Assembly: GCA_017307285.1 (NCBI GenBank) | Contig: JAFKFI010000069.1 | Location: 1 to 64,000 of the forward strand | Direction of reading: 5' to 3' | Length of the DNA stretch: 64,000 nt | DNA from: Alphaproteobacteria bacterium | GTDB taxonomy: Bacteria; Pseudomonadota; Alphaproteobacteria; Acetobacterales; Acetobacteraceae | In this document: positions 32,812 to 41,704 of the stretch, in pieces | Numbering within the stretch: the first letter of the stretch is position 1 | Layout of the letters: each line of letters opens with the position of its first letter | Translations under genes and position numbers: made by a program | The notes under the pieces: generated by a model | Seen by the model: the letters and a program-made list of their open reading frames with translations, nothing else | The model's database searches: none | Told to the model about the DNA's origin: nothing

Positions 32812-34317
32812 TCAGCCTTGGTCGGTGTTGTTGTTGCTATTGTTTTGGAGGTTGACGGCGACGAAGGCCGGCTGGCCGTTGCGGATGATGCGCAGGGCCA
32901 CGGCGCTGTCGGAGCCGCTGGTCGCCGAGCGGATCGCCTTCACCGCGTCGGAGGGCGAGCCCACCGACTTGCCGCCGACGCCGACGATCACGTCGCCGGG
33001 CTGGATGCCGGCCTGATCTGCCGGCGAGCCAGGCTGCACCTGCGCGACCACCGCACCATTCACATCGCCAGGTAGGTCGAGCTGCTGCCGTGCTTCTGGG
33101 GAGACCGGCGCCAGCGCCACACCGAGCCGTGCACGGCCCTCATGATGGCCAGTGGTGTTGTTCGCCACCTGGCTCTCGCTCGGCTGCTCGGCCACCGTCG
33201 CGGTGACGGTCTGCTTCTTGCCGTCGCGCAGGATCTCGAGCTTCGCCTGATCACCCGGCTTGACGGCTGCGATCTGCACCGCGAGCTCGCGCGGGTTCTC
33301 GACCTTCTGCCCGTTCACCGCTTCGACCACATCGCCCGGCTGCACGCCGGCCTTCGACGCGGGGCCGTCCGGGCTCACACCGGCGATCAGCGCGCCCCCG
33401 GCCTCGGGCAAGTGCAGCGCTTTGGCCATGCCCTCGCTGATCTTCTGTGCCTCGACACCGACATAGCCGCGCGTGACGTGACCGTTCTCCTCGAGCTGGG
33501 CCACCACGGACTTCACGGTGTTCGACGGAATGGCGAAGCCGATGCCGACCGAGCCGCCGGTGGGCGAGAGAATGGCGGTGTTGATGCCGATGACCTTGCC
33601 GTCCTCGGTGAACAGCGGGCCGCCGGAATTGCCCTGGTTGATCGGCGCATCGGTCTGGATGAACTGGTCGTACGGCCCGGCGCCGATGTCGCGCCCAAGG
33701 GCGGATACGATACCAGCGGTCACGGTGCCGCCGAGGCCGAACGGGTTGCCCATCGCCACGACCCACTCGCCCGGCTTAACCTCCGAGGAATCGCCGAGCT
33801 GGATGTACGGCAGGGGCTTCTTGGCATGGACGCGCAACACGGCGACGTCGGTACGCGGGTCGGTGCCGACCACCTTGGCCGGAAGCTGAGTGCCGTCATC
33901 GAGCGTCACGCTGACCGATTTCGCGCCCTTCACCACGTGGTTGTTGGTGACGATCGTGCCGTTCGGATTGACGATGAAGCCCGAGCCCCGCGCCTCGATC
34001 GCGCGCGGCCGTGCGCCGGGCATCTGATTGAACGGGAAGGGCATCCCACCTTCCTCGTCGTTCATTGCCTGCGGTCCGAGCTTGGAGGTGATCGACACCA
34101 CCGCCGGCTTGACCTTGGTCACCAGCTGCGTGAAGTCGGGTGCATTGTGGATGGCAACCGAGCCGGGCGGATTGACCGGCTGGCCCTGGGTCTCCTGGAC
34201 GGTTGCGGCGAGGCTGACATGGCCGGCCGCGTAGCCGCCCAGAGCGGTGCCGGCCAGCAGCACGGCGGCCAATGCCGCGCGCCTGCCTCGGCCGCGCAAA
34301 TTGGTGGGGTTGGTCAT
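32812..34317 (-). CDS. Do-family periplasmic serine endoprotease (DegP/HtrA)
   Basis: This 501-residue trypsin-like protease with two PDZ domains acts in the periplasm in protein quality control. The N-terminal signal or anchor is AALAAVLLAGTALGGYAAGHVSLA. The catalytic triad is H127 (TNNHVVKGA), D157 (DPRTDVAVLRV) and S231 (GNSGGPLF). PDZ1 lies at about 300-390 (GVSPDGPASKAGVQPGDVV) and PDZ2 at about 400-490 (QVQPGSPADQAGIQPGDVI). The start at 34317 follows GGGAGAGACC. An upstream GTG is possible. The gene is monocistronic and convergent with the 74-residue protein. Confidence 0.93.
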   Translation of the reverse strand: MTNPTNLRGRGRRAALAAVLLAGTALGGYAAGHVSLAATVQETQGQPVNPPGSVAIHNAPDFTQLVTKVKPAVVSITSKLGPQAMNDEEGGMPFPFNQMPGARPRAIEARGSGFIVNPNGTIVTNNHVVKGAKSVSVTLDDGTQLPAKVVGTDPRTDVAVLRVHAKKPLPYIQLGDSSEVKPGEWVVAMGNPFGLGGTVTAGIVSALGRDIGAGPYDQFIQTDAPINQGNSGGPLFTEDGKVIGINTAILSPTGGSVGIGFAIPSNTVKSVVAQLEENGHVTRGYVGVEAQKISEGMAKALHLPEAGGALIAGVSPDGPASKAGVQPGDVVEAVNGQKVENPRELAVQIAAVKPGDQAKLEILRDGKKQTVTATVAEQPSESQVANNTTGHHEGRARLGVALAPVSPEARQQLDLPGDVNGAVVAQVQPGSPADQAGIQPGDVIVGVGGKSVGSPSDAVKAIRSATSGSDSAVALRIIRNGQPAFVAVNLQNNSNNNTDQG

Positions 34318-34476
34318 TGGGTCTCTCCCTGTTCGAATGAGCGGCGGCACGAGGCGCCGGCGACAGGACGAACATGCGACCCGGACGTGAACGTTCCTAT
34401 GGCGCTACGATTAAACCCGTTTCATGCTCGGCGAATGGCTCGACGGACCAGGCAGCTTTGCGATAGGACATGCCGG

Positions 34477-34551
34477 GCCGGGTTAGCACAGCGGTAGTGC
34501 AGCGGTTTTGTAAACCGAAGGTCGGGGGTTCAAGTCCCTCACCCGGCACCA
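34477..34551 (+). tRNA. trnT: tRNA-Thr (anticodon TGT)
   Basis: The 75-base cloverleaf starts GCCGGGT and ends ACCCGGC-A-CCA, with the CCA encoded. The anticodon loop TTTGTAA reads TGT, giving threonine, and the T-arm GGGGGTTCAAGTCCCTC is complete. A small hairpin (CACAC-GAAC-GTGTG) at 34580-34593 follows. Confidence 0.94.
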
Positions 34552-34667
34552 GCCCCTCGCGGTCTACCCGTCCCCGCCGCACACGAACGTGTGACTGTCC
34601 AGCTTCGTGCAGCCCGCAATTTTGCTTGTAGCTTTCTGGCTGTACTTGCGAGCTAAGGGGGCCGGGG

Positions 34668-35717
34668 ATGAAGTTGTCGATTGCACTGGCAGTCTTAGCG
34701 TCCTTGTGGTCCGGCGGTGTGCGCGCGGCGCCGATCTTTGACCGGTTGGTCGTATTCGGCGACAGCCTGTCCGATGCCGGCAACGTGTTCCGCCTGACCT
34801 CCAGCGATCCCGCCCGCTACCATCCCGACCCGCCGCCGGTCCTCGGATCGCCGGCGTTTCCCGCCTACTACATGGGCCGGGCGAGCAACGGCCCGAACTG
34901 GGTGGATCAGCTAGCCGATCGGCTTGGCCTGCCGCGCGCCACCGCCAGCCTCGATGGAGGCCTGAATTATGCCTACGCGAGCGCGGAAAGCGGATCGGGC
35001 ACGAATCAGCGGTTCCCCTCGCCGACCTACCCGCCCAATCCCCCCCTGACAGTGTTGCGCACTGGAGCGCAGATCGACGCTTTCGCGGCGGCGCACGGGC
35101 GGTTCCGGCCGGACGACCTGGTGACGCTCTGGGTGGGCGCGAACGACTTCAAATCGGTTAAAGGTCCGGCCGACGTCATCCACAGCGTTGACAATATCGT
35201 AGAGCATGTCCGCGAGCTGAACGACCTCGGAGCCCGGACGATATTGATTCCGAATCAGGTCGATCTCAGCAAGCCGCCCTATTTCCACCAGCCCGGCAGC
35301 CCCCCGGCGGCACTGATCCAGGAGCTGGTCGGTCTGTTCAACACCACGCTCGCGACCCGTCTGCAGGCGCTGGCGAACGACCCCACCATCCAGGCCCGGA
35401 TCGTCCCGGTGGACGAATTCACGGCCATGAACCGGGTGTTCGCCGACCCCGCCGCATACGGATTCGTCAACGTCACCGACCCGGCGCTCACCTTCGATGC
35501 CGCGACGGGGGTGTTCAGCGAGGTGCCAGACGCGAGCGGCTATTTCTGGTTTGATCTCATACACCCCACGACCGGGGCGCAGGCGATCTTCGCGCAGGCG
35601 GCATATGGCGCGCTGATTCCGGCCCCGAGTTCGCTGTCGCTGGTCCTGCCGGGGCTGGCGGCACTATTGGCGGTCAGACCGTTCCGCCGGAGACCGGCGG
35701 AGGCCGAGCGCGCCTGA
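34668..35717 (+). CDS. Secreted SGNH/GDSL hydrolase with PEP-CTERM-like tail
   Basis: This 349-residue exported esterase/lipase-like protein has the signal peptide MKLSIALAVLASLWSGGVRA. GDSL block I is VVFGDSLSDAGN, the oxyanion glycine and asparagine blocks are ASNGPNWVDQLA and WVGANDF, and the catalytic DxxH is in DLIHPT. The C-terminus reads IPAPSSLSLVLPGLAALLAV followed by a basic cluster, a degenerate PEP-CTERM tail (PAP for PEP). It probably hydrolyses esters at the cell surface. Its 3' end overlaps the convergent cueR gene by 54 bases. GGGGGCCGGGG precedes the start. Confidence 0.88.
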   Translation: MKLSIALAVLASLWSGGVRAAPIFDRLVVFGDSLSDAGNVFRLTSSDPARYHPDPPPVLGSPAFPAYYMGRASNGPNWVDQLADRLGLPRATASLDGGLNYAYASAESGSGTNQRFPSPTYPPNPPLTVLRTGAQIDAFAAAHGRFRPDDLVTLWVGANDFKSVKGPADVIHSVDNIVEHVRELNDLGARTILIPNQVDLSKPPYFHQPGSPPAALIQELVGLFNTTLATRLQALANDPTIQARIVPVDEFTAMNRVFADPAAYGFVNVTDPALTFDAATGVFSEVPDASGYFWFDLIHPTTGAQAIFAQAAYGALIPAPSSLSLVLPGLAALLAVRPFRRRPAEAERA

Positions 35718-36113
35718 CGCCCCCGCCCCCTTCTCCAGGTCTCGCAGGATCGGACAGTCCGGCCGCTGGTCGCCGTGGCAGGCTTCGGCAAGGGCGTCCA
35801 GCGCGTCGCACATCGCAGTCAACTCGGCGATCTTGGCGCGCAATTCTCGGACATGCTCGGTGGCGATCCGCTTGACCTCGCGGCTCGGCCGTGCGCGATC
35901 CTGCCACAAGCTGACCAGCAGCTTGATCCGCTCCATCGACAGGCCGAATGCGCGGGCGCGGCGGATGAAGCGCAGCGTGTTCACGTCGGCTTGGTCGTAA
36001 ACGCGATAGCCGGAATCGGTACGGCCCGGCGGCGGGACGAGGCCGGTGCTCTCGTAATAGCGCAGCATCTTTGCCGAGACGCCCGAGGCCGCCGCCGCTT
36101 GCCCAATATTCAT
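35664..36113 (-). CDS. cueR: MerR-family Cu(I)-responsive regulator
   Basis: This 149-residue MerR-type activator has an N-terminal winged helix (MNIGQAAAASGVSAKMLRYYE), a dimerisation helix, and a C-terminal metal loop ACHGDQRPDCPIL with the two cysteines that bind Cu(I) in CueR. It would bend the promoter of the divergent copA-type gene when copper is in excess. I took the ATG at 36113 rather than the longer frame to 36209, which crosses the operator. The tail reads into the convergent SGNH gene. Confidence 0.92.
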   Translation of the reverse strand: MNIGQAAAASGVSAKMLRYYESTGLVPPPGRTDSGYRVYDQADVNTLRFIRRARAFGLSMERIKLLVSLWQDRARPSREVKRIATEHVRELRAKIAELTAMCDALDALAEACHGDQRPDCPILRDLEKGAGASGALGLRRSPAERSDRQ

Positions 36114-36143
36114 GCCGTCCTCCTTCCGCGCGTTTGCCCACTC

Positions 36144-36174
36144 TTGACCTTCCCATGATGGGAAGCTCCACATG
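36144..36174 (+). promoter_or_regulatory. CueR-type operator/promoter for the copper ATPase
   Basis: The TTGACC -35 box at 36144-36149 overlaps a dyad, CTTCCC-ATGAT-GGGAAG (36149-36165), similar to CueR boxes (ACCTTCCC-N-GGGAAGGT), with one mismatched outer base. A spacer near 19 bases would put a weak -10 around 36169-36174. It lies in the divergent gap between cueR and the ATPase gene. Confidence 0.65.
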
Positions 36175-36225
36175 GCTTGCCAAGGGAGCCGGCCGATCCG
36201 GCGACTCACGGAAGATCAGGCAACC

Positions 36226-38442
36226 ATGAACGAGCATTGCACCCAGCACGCGAACGTAGCCACCCATCACGGATGCTGCGGCTCGCACGACCATGCGCCG
36301 AAGTCACCGGCTGCCGCCCGGCCGGATGCCATCTACACCTGCCCGATGCATCCCGAGGTGCGACAGATCGGCCCCGGCAGTTGCCCGATCTGCGGCATGG
36401 CCCTCGAGCCGGTGGAGATCACCGCCGAGGCGCCGCCCAATCACGAACTGGCCGACATGACACGGCGGTTCTGGATCGGCCTCGCGCTGACCGTGCCGGT
36501 GTTCGTGCTGGAGATGGGCAGCCACATTCCGGGTCTCGGTCTCCACGCACTGGTCCCGCCGCGCGTCTCGACTTGGGTGCAGTTCGTGCTCGCAACGCCG
36601 GTGGTGCTGTGGGCCGGCTGGCCGTTCTTCCAGCGCGGCTGGGAGTCGCTGGCGCGGCGCAATCTCAACATGTTCACCCTGATCGCGCTCGGTACCGGAG
36701 CCGCCTACCTCTACAGCGTGGCCGCCACCCTCGCCCCTGGCGTCTTCCCGGCGGGGTTCCGCGGCATGGGCGGGGCCGTCGCGGTGTATTTCGAGGCCGC
36801 CGCCGTCATCACGGTGCTGGTGCTGCTCGGGCAGGTGTTGGAATTGCGCGCACGCGACCAGACTGGCGGCGCCATCCGCGCCTTGCTCAACCTGGCGCCC
36901 AAGACCGCCCGCCGGCTCCGCGAGGACGGCGAGGACGAGGAGATCCCGCTCGCCGAAGTACGAGTGGGCGATCGGCTGCGCGTGCGGCCGGGCGACGGCG
37001 TGCCAGTAGACGGCACGGTGCTCGACGGGCGGGGCACGATCGACGAAAGCATGGTGACCGGCGAGTCGATGCCCGTGGCGAAGCAGCCCGGCGACACGCT
37101 GATCGGCGGCACGGTGAACGGCACCGGCGGGCTCACGATGCGCGCGGACAAGGTGGGCTCGGAAACCATGCTGGCGCGCATCGTCGCGATGGTGGCCGAT
37201 GCGCAGCGCAGCCGGGCACCGATCCAGCGCATGGCCGACCGGGTGGCAGGTTATTTCGTCCCCGCCGTGGTCGGGGTCGCCGCGCTCGCCTTCATCGGCT
37301 GGGCGGTATGGGGACCGGCGCCAGCACTGGCCTATGCGCTGATCGCCGCCGTGTCGGTCGTCATCATCGCCTGCCCGTGTGCGCTCGGCCTCGCGACGCC
37401 GATGTCGATCATGGTCGGCGTGGGCAAGGGCGCCGGTGCCGGCGTGCTCATCAAGTCCGCCGAGGCGCTGGAGCGGATGGAAAAGGTGGATACGCTGGTT
37501 GTGGACAAGACCGGCACGTTGACCGAGGGCAAGCCCCGCGTCGTGGCGGTGGTGGTAACGGAAGGGATTGTGGAGGCCGATTTGCTGCGGCTCGCAGCGA
37601 GCCTGGAGCGGTCGAGCGAGCATCCCCTCGCCGACGCCATCGTCGCGGCAGCACGCGAGCGGGGCCTTTCATCGCAGGATACGACCGAGTTCGCCTCGGT
37701 CACCGGCAAGGGCGTGACCGGCAGCGTTGGCGGCCAGCAGGTGGCGCTGGGCAACGCCAGCCTCATGGCGGACCTCGGTGTTGAATTGGGCGATCTCGCG
37801 GCGCGGGCCGAGGGATGGCGCCGGGATGGCGCGACGGCGCTGTTCGCAGCGGTGGACAGTAAGGCGGCCGGCATTGTCGCCGTCGCGGACCCGATCAAGC
37901 CCGGTGCGCCGGAAGCCCTCGACCGCCTGCGGGCAAGCGGTATCCACATCGTCATGCTGACAGGCGACAACCGGACCACGGCCGAGGCAGTCGCGCGCAA
38001 GCTCGGGATCGACGAGGTCGAGGCCGACGTGCTGCCCGAGGACAAGCATCGCGTCGTGCGCGAGCTGCGGGCCAGGGGGAAGGTCGTGGCAATGGCGGGC
38101 GACGGCGTGAACGATGCGCCTGCGCTCGCCGAGGCCGATATCGGCATCGCGATGGGCACCGGCACCGAGGTGGCAATCCAGAGCGCGGGCGTCACTTTGG
38201 TGAAAGGGGACCTCGCTGGCATCGCACGGGCGCGGACGCTGAGCCGGGCGACGATGCGTAATATCCGGCAGAACCTGACCTTCGCCTTCCTCTACAATAC
38301 GCTCGGCATCCCGCTCGCCGCCGGCGTGCTGTATCCGGTGTTCGGACTGCTGCTGAGCCCAGTGGTTGCCGCGCTGGCAATGTCGCTGAGTTCGGTCTCG
38401 GTGATCGGCAACGCGCTGCGCCTGCGGGCAGTGCGGCTGTAA
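36226..38442 (+). CDS. copA: Copper-translocating P1B-type ATPase
   Basis: This 738-residue heavy-metal ATPase exports Cu+ (or Ag+) across the inner membrane. The front holds a His/Cys-rich tail ([12 protein letters not shown]) and a heavy-metal-binding domain with [20 protein letters not shown] instead of classical CxxC ferredoxin-like domains. The membrane motif CPC is at residues 383-385, the phosphorylation site DKTGT starts at D427, the SEHPLADAI histidine-proline motif lies at H466, and GDGVND starts at residue 625. The divergent MerR regulator and operator imply copper induction. The chosen ATG follows GAAGATCAGG. Confidence 0.95.
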   Translation: MNEHCTQHANVATHHGCCGSHDHAPKSPAAARPDAIYTCPMHPEVRQIGPGSCPICGMALEPVEITAEAPPNHELADMTRRFWIGLALTVPVFVLEMGSHIPGLGLHALVPPRVSTWVQFVLATPVVLWAGWPFFQRGWESLARRNLNMFTLIALGTGAAYLYSVAATLAPGVFPAGFRGMGGAVAVYFEAAAVITVLVLLGQVLELRARDQTGGAIRALLNLAPKTARRLREDGEDEEIPLAEVRVGDRLRVRPGDGVPVDGTVLDGRGTIDESMVTGESMPVAKQPGDTLIGGTVNGTGGLTMRADKVGSETMLARIVAMVADAQRSRAPIQRMADRVAGYFVPAVVGVAALAFIGWAVWGPAPALAYALIAAVSVVIIACPCALGLATPMSIMVGVGKGAGAGVLIKSAEALERMEKVDTLVVDKTGTLTEGKPRVVAVVVTEGIVEADLLRLAASLERSSEHPLADAIVAAARERGLSSQDTTEFASVTGKGVTGSVGGQQVALGNASLMADLGVELGDLAARAEGWRRDGATALFAAVDSKAAGIVAVADPIKPGAPEALDRLRASGIHIVMLTGDNRTTAEAVARKLGIDEVEADVLPEDKHRVVRELRARGKVVAMAGDGVNDAPALAEADIGIAMGTGTEVAIQSAGVTLVKGDLAGIARARTLSRATMRNIRQNLTFAFLYNTLGIPLAAGVLYPVFGLLLSPVVAALAMSLSSVSVIGNALRLRAVRL

Positions 38443-38452
38443 GGGCGCCGAG

Positions 38453-39304
38453 TTACGGTCCGATCTCTTCGAGCTTCTTCTCCCACAGCCGCACGCCGCC
38501 GGTGATGCCGGCTTGGTTGGAGACGATCTGCACGCTCTTGGGCAGATGGAGATCGACGTGCTTGGCGTTGCCGCCGCCGATATAGAGCGTGTCGAACGTC
38601 ACCAGGGTCTCGAGTGCGGCGATTGCGCGCTCGACATGGCGGTTCCACTTCTTGCGGCCGATCCGCTCGAGCACCGCGTTGCCGAGATATTGGTCATACG
38701 TGCGCTTGCCGCGCGCGATGTGCTGGCCGAGCTCGATGTGCGGCGCGAGCCGGCCCTCGTCGAAGAGCGCGAAGCCGAAGCCGGTGCCGAGTGTGATGAC
38801 GCATTCGAGGCCGGTGTTGGTGATGACGCCGAGACCCTGTACCGAGGCGTCGTTGAGCAGCCGCACCGGCCGCCCGAGGCGGCGCGCCAACTCCTGCGCC
38901 AGCGGGAAGCCGTGCCAAGCCTGGGTGCCGAGATTGGGCGCGGTGTAGACACGGCCGTGGCGGACCACGCCAGGGAAACCCATGCTCACACGGTCGAAGG
39001 CGCCGAGCGGGCCGATGATGCCGATGAGCCCGGCGATCACCGCTTCGGGCGTCGCCTGGTCTGGGGTGTTGATCCGAGATGGTCCCGCCACGAACACCGC
39101 CGCCGTGTTGAGCACGCCCGCCTTCAGGTGCGTGCCTCCGACATCGATGGCCAGGGTGAGCGGGTCGTCCGGTTTGGCTGCCACGCCGGCCACAATCGGC
39201 GTCGGCGGAGGAAGTTCCCCGGCGCCATCCAGGCCGCCCTCCGGCGCCGAGGTTGGCACCGCCGTGTCGGGGAAGCCGCCGGGCTTGGCGGCGTCCTTCT
39301 TCAT
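38453..39304 (-). CDS. ROK family sugar kinase, polyphosphate-glucokinase-like
   Basis: This 283-residue ASKHA-fold kinase shows the phosphate-1 motif LAIDVGGTHLKAGV, the FPGVVRHGRVYTAPNLG segment, LNDASVQGLG and the GTGFGFALFDEG loop followed by HIELGQH. The order resembles polyphosphate/ATP glucokinases, which phosphorylate glucose. The usual ROK zinc-cysteine motif is not evident. The first 45 residues are a Pro/Gly/Ala-rich tail. The ATG at 39304 is preferred because the longer frame overlaps the MarR gene. Substrate and phosphate donor are inference. Confidence 0.8.
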   Translation of the reverse strand: MKKDAAKPGGFPDTAVPTSAPEGGLDGAGELPPPTPIVAGVAAKPDDPLTLAIDVGGTHLKAGVLNTAAVFVAGPSRINTPDQATPEAVIAGLIGIIGPLGAFDRVSMGFPGVVRHGRVYTAPNLGTQAWHGFPLAQELARRLGRPVRLLNDASVQGLGVITNTGLECVITLGTGFGFALFDEGRLAPHIELGQHIARGKRTYDQYLGNAVLERIGRKKWNRHVERAIAALETLVTFDTLYIGGGNAKHVDLHLPKSVQIVSNQAGITGGVRLWEKKLEEIGP

Positions 39305-39341
39305 CGCGACGGCACCCTCGGTTTGAGCTCGACGGCGGCTT

Positions 39342-39734
39342 TCAGATGGCACGCAGTTCCCCTCGGGTTCCGGTCGCGCCGACGACATGGCGCGCTTGGG
39401 CGGCGGCTTCCTTCACGATGCCGCGCAGCTCCCGAAGGAAGCCAAGGCCGGTCTGGGTTCGTTGCACCAGGATGCTGCGGCGGTCCAGCGGATCGTCCTT
39501 GCGGCGGACCAGGTCGAACTCGACCAGGCGATCGAGCGCACGGGTGACGGCGGGCTTGGAGATGTTGAGCTTGGCGGCGAGGCCGCGCACGGTCTGCGCC
39601 TCGCTTTCGAGATAGCAGATGAGAAAGGTAGCCAGCTGGCGCGCAGTGAGATCAGGCCCCTCGCGCCGGACCAGCTCGGTGATGGAATGGCGGAGCATCC
39701 CGAGCAGCTGTTCGTTGGATTCAGAAGCGGCCAT
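39342..39734 (-). CDS. MarR family winged-helix regulator
   Basis: This 130-residue MarR-type DNA-binding protein carries the recognition region VRGLAAKLNISKPAVTRALDRLVEFDLVRRKDDPLDRRS, a clear winged helix-turn-helix with the usual wing arginines. It lacks long N- and C-terminal dimer helices, so it is shorter than typical MarR proteins. It is encoded upstream of and in the same direction as the ROK kinase, separated by 37 bases, and may regulate that gene. The ligand is unknown. Confidence 0.88.
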   Translation of the reverse strand: MAASESNEQLLGMLRHSITELVRREGPDLTARQLATFLICYLESEAQTVRGLAAKLNISKPAVTRALDRLVEFDLVRRKDDPLDRRSILVQRTQTGLGFLRELRGIVKEAAAQARHVVGATGTRGELRAI

Positions 39735-39886
39735 GTTGGGTTCTCCATTTCCCCGGGGCGACCAGCCGTCGCCGTGCGGGCCCCGAAACTAACCGAACTC
39801 GTTGCCGACCACAATCTATTTCGCCGTCTGGTTGATAACGGGTGGTTGATAACGGCTACGAATCGGTGTCGGGTGCCCGAGTTGGT

Positions 39887-40210
39887 CTACCGGGCGATCG
39901 GCGCGAAAGCGGCCGGGGTCATCAACTTGTTCTCCTGCTTGATGAGCGCGCCGAGCTCGCCGCTCTTTTGCAGGTAGGTCTGCCATTCCGGATCGGCCAT
40001 CATTGCGGCGCGACGCGTGGCACGGTCGGCGGCGTCCTGGTAGGCCCAAATATGGACATAGGTGTTCAGCTCGCCCGATTCGGTCACGAGATAGGCGAAC
40101 GGTTTCCCGAGATGGCGCTGCTGCGGCTTGAGGCCGAATTCCTCGTATAGCTTCAAGTGCTTGGCCATAGTACCCGGCTTCAGCGTGTAGGTGCGGTGGT
40201 CCAGCAGCAT
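39887..40210 (-). CDS. NIPSNAP family protein
   Basis: This 107-residue dimeric alpha-beta barrel-like protein of the NIPSNAP family has the sequence MLLDHRTYTLKPGTMAKHLK followed by LGKPFAYLVTESGELNTYVHIW. Family members often sit near catabolic or envelope genes, but their activity is undefined. The ATG at 40210 is the natural family start. A longer open frame upstream overlaps the ChrA gene and is ignored. Confidence 0.85.
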   Translation of the reverse strand: MLLDHRTYTLKPGTMAKHLKLYEEFGLKPQQRHLGKPFAYLVTESGELNTYVHIWAYQDAADRATRRAAMMADPEWQTYLQKSGELGALIKQENKLMTPAAFAPIAR

Positions 40211-40281
40211 GAGTTCGGTTCCCCTCGACTGACCCGTCGCGCGTTCGCGACGGTGCAGTTGAGCACGGAAAGCGGCGAGCG

Positions 40282-41481
40282 TCAGCCCAGCAGGGCGCCC
40301 CAGGCGGCGCCTCCCAGCACAGCGAGCCAAGGCGCCACACGCCACGCGGTGAGCAGGACGAACGCGGTCAGCGCGAGTGCGAAGTCCGCCGGGCGCAGGA
40401 TCGCGCTGGTCCACACCGGCATGTAGAGCGCGGCAAGCAGCAGCCCGACCACAGCGGCGTTGACCCCGCGCAAGGCACCGCGGATCGCGGCACGACGGCG
40501 CAGCGCGTCCCAGAACGGCAGCGCACCGAGCAACAGCAAGAAGGATGGCAGATAGATCGCGATGACGCAGATGAGGCCGCCGAGCCAGCCCGACGGTGCC
40601 TGCCGCATCACCGCACCGAGAAACGCGGCGAAAGTGGAGAGCGGTCCCGGAAGCGCCTGTGCGGCGCCGTACCCGGCGAGGAACAGGTCGTTCGGCACCC
40701 AGCCCGGGGGCACCACGGCGCGTTGCAACAGCGGCAGGATGACGTGGCCGCCGCCGAACACCAACGCGCCGGCCCGGTAGAACCCGCTGACCAGGGCCGC
40801 GACATGGTTGCCCGTCGCTGCGGCGAGCGCCGGCAAGCCGAACAGCAGCACGAAAAACGCGGCGAGCGACGAAAGCGCGAGGCCCCGCGGGATGCGCAAG
40901 GTGAGCGCGACGTGCTCGGGCGCCGTCTCGGCTGGCAGCAGCAGGCGTCCAGCGATCGCGCCGAGTACGATCGCGCCGATCTGCCCGGCGGCACTCGGCA
41001 CCAGCAGCGCGATTAGCGCCGCGGCGAGGGCGAGGGTGACGCGTGGGCGGTCGGGGCAGAGCGTGCGCGCCATGCTCCACACTGCACCCGCGACCACGGC
41101 GACCGCGACGATCTTGAGCCCATGCAGCCATCCCGCCTGACCCGGATCGCCGAGCGCGGCAAGCCCGTACGCAAAGCCGACCATCAGTAGGGCGGACGGC
41201 AAGGTGAAGCCGAGCCAGGCCGCCGCCCCACCCGACAGGCCGCCGCGCGTCATGCCGATGGTGATGCCCACCTGGCTGCTGGCTGGGCCGGGGAGGAATT
41301 GGCAGAGGGCCACGATGTCGGCGAAAGCGGCCTCGCTGAGCCAGCCTCTTCGCTCGACGAACTCGGCGCGAAAATAGCCGAGATGCGCCACGGGACCGCC
41401 GAAGCTGGTGCAGCCGAGGCGAAGGAAAATCAGGAAGGTTTCAAGCGGAACGGCTGTACACCCCTGCTCGTCCGGCCACAC
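40282..41481 (-). CDS. chrA: Chromate transporter, long-chain ChrA
   Basis: This 399-residue inner-membrane protein has two homologous CHR halves, each with about five helices. The first half starts FLIFLRLGCTSFGGPVAHLGYF with the DIVALCQFLPGPASSQVGI motif. The second half repeats the pattern around GAGALVFGGGHVILP and AQALPGPLSTFAAFLG. Long-chain ChrA proteins export chromate using the proton gradient, which is family knowledge. The start is GTG at 41481 and overlaps the preceding small gene by 41 bases. It lies in a same-strand series with an NRAMP-like transporter. Confidence 0.88.
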   Translation of the reverse strand: MWPDEQGCTAVPLETFLIFLRLGCTSFGGPVAHLGYFRAEFVERRGWLSEAAFADIVALCQFLPGPASSQVGITIGMTRGGLSGGAAAWLGFTLPSALLMVGFAYGLAALGDPGQAGWLHGLKIVAVAVVAGAVWSMARTLCPDRPRVTLALAAALIALLVPSAAGQIGAIVLGAIAGRLLLPAETAPEHVALTLRIPRGLALSSLAAFFVLLFGLPALAAATGNHVAALVSGFYRAGALVFGGGHVILPLLQRAVVPPGWVPNDLFLAGYGAAQALPGPLSTFAAFLGAVMRQAPSGWLGGLICVIAIYLPSFLLLLGALPFWDALRRRAAIRGALRGVNAAVVGLLLAALYMPVWTSAILRPADFALALTAFVLLTAWRVAPWLAVLGGAAWGALLG

Positions 41482-41692
41482 CCGTGAGCGACAGCAGCCG
41501 CCAGGCGATCAGCCCAAGGATCAGCGCGAGATGCGCCTGCAGCGAAAGCAGTGCGAGCTTGAGCGGGCGGGTGAGTGGCATCCGGCCGAGATCGGCGCGG
41601 AACAGCTTTTCCTCCGGCGCATCGTCGAGCGGATGGATCACCGTCACGGCAGGAGCGCAGATGAGGGTCGGGTCGAACACGGCATCGGACAT
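41441..41692 (-). CDS. Small single-helix membrane protein, hypothetical
   Basis: This 83-residue protein has one probable transmembrane helix (LKLALLSLQAHLALILGLIAWRLLSL) preceded by a soluble acidic stretch containing VTVIHPLDDAPEEKLFRADLG. It begins 13 bases after the NRAMP gene and ends inside the 5' end of chrA, so the three probably form one operon. I recognise no family. It could be a small accessory subunit of either transporter. AAGG precedes the start. Confidence 0.6.
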   Translation of the reverse strand: MSDAVFDPTLICAPAVTVIHPLDDAPEEKLFRADLGRMPLTRPLKLALLSLQAHLALILGLIAWRLLSLTGVAGRAGVYSRSA

Positions 41693-41704
41693 CGCCTTGC
41701 TCCG

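Noticed and set aside
33142-34497. A 451-residue open frame opposite the DegP-type protease
   Set aside because: No ribosome site or motif, and the protease triad is intact on the other strand.
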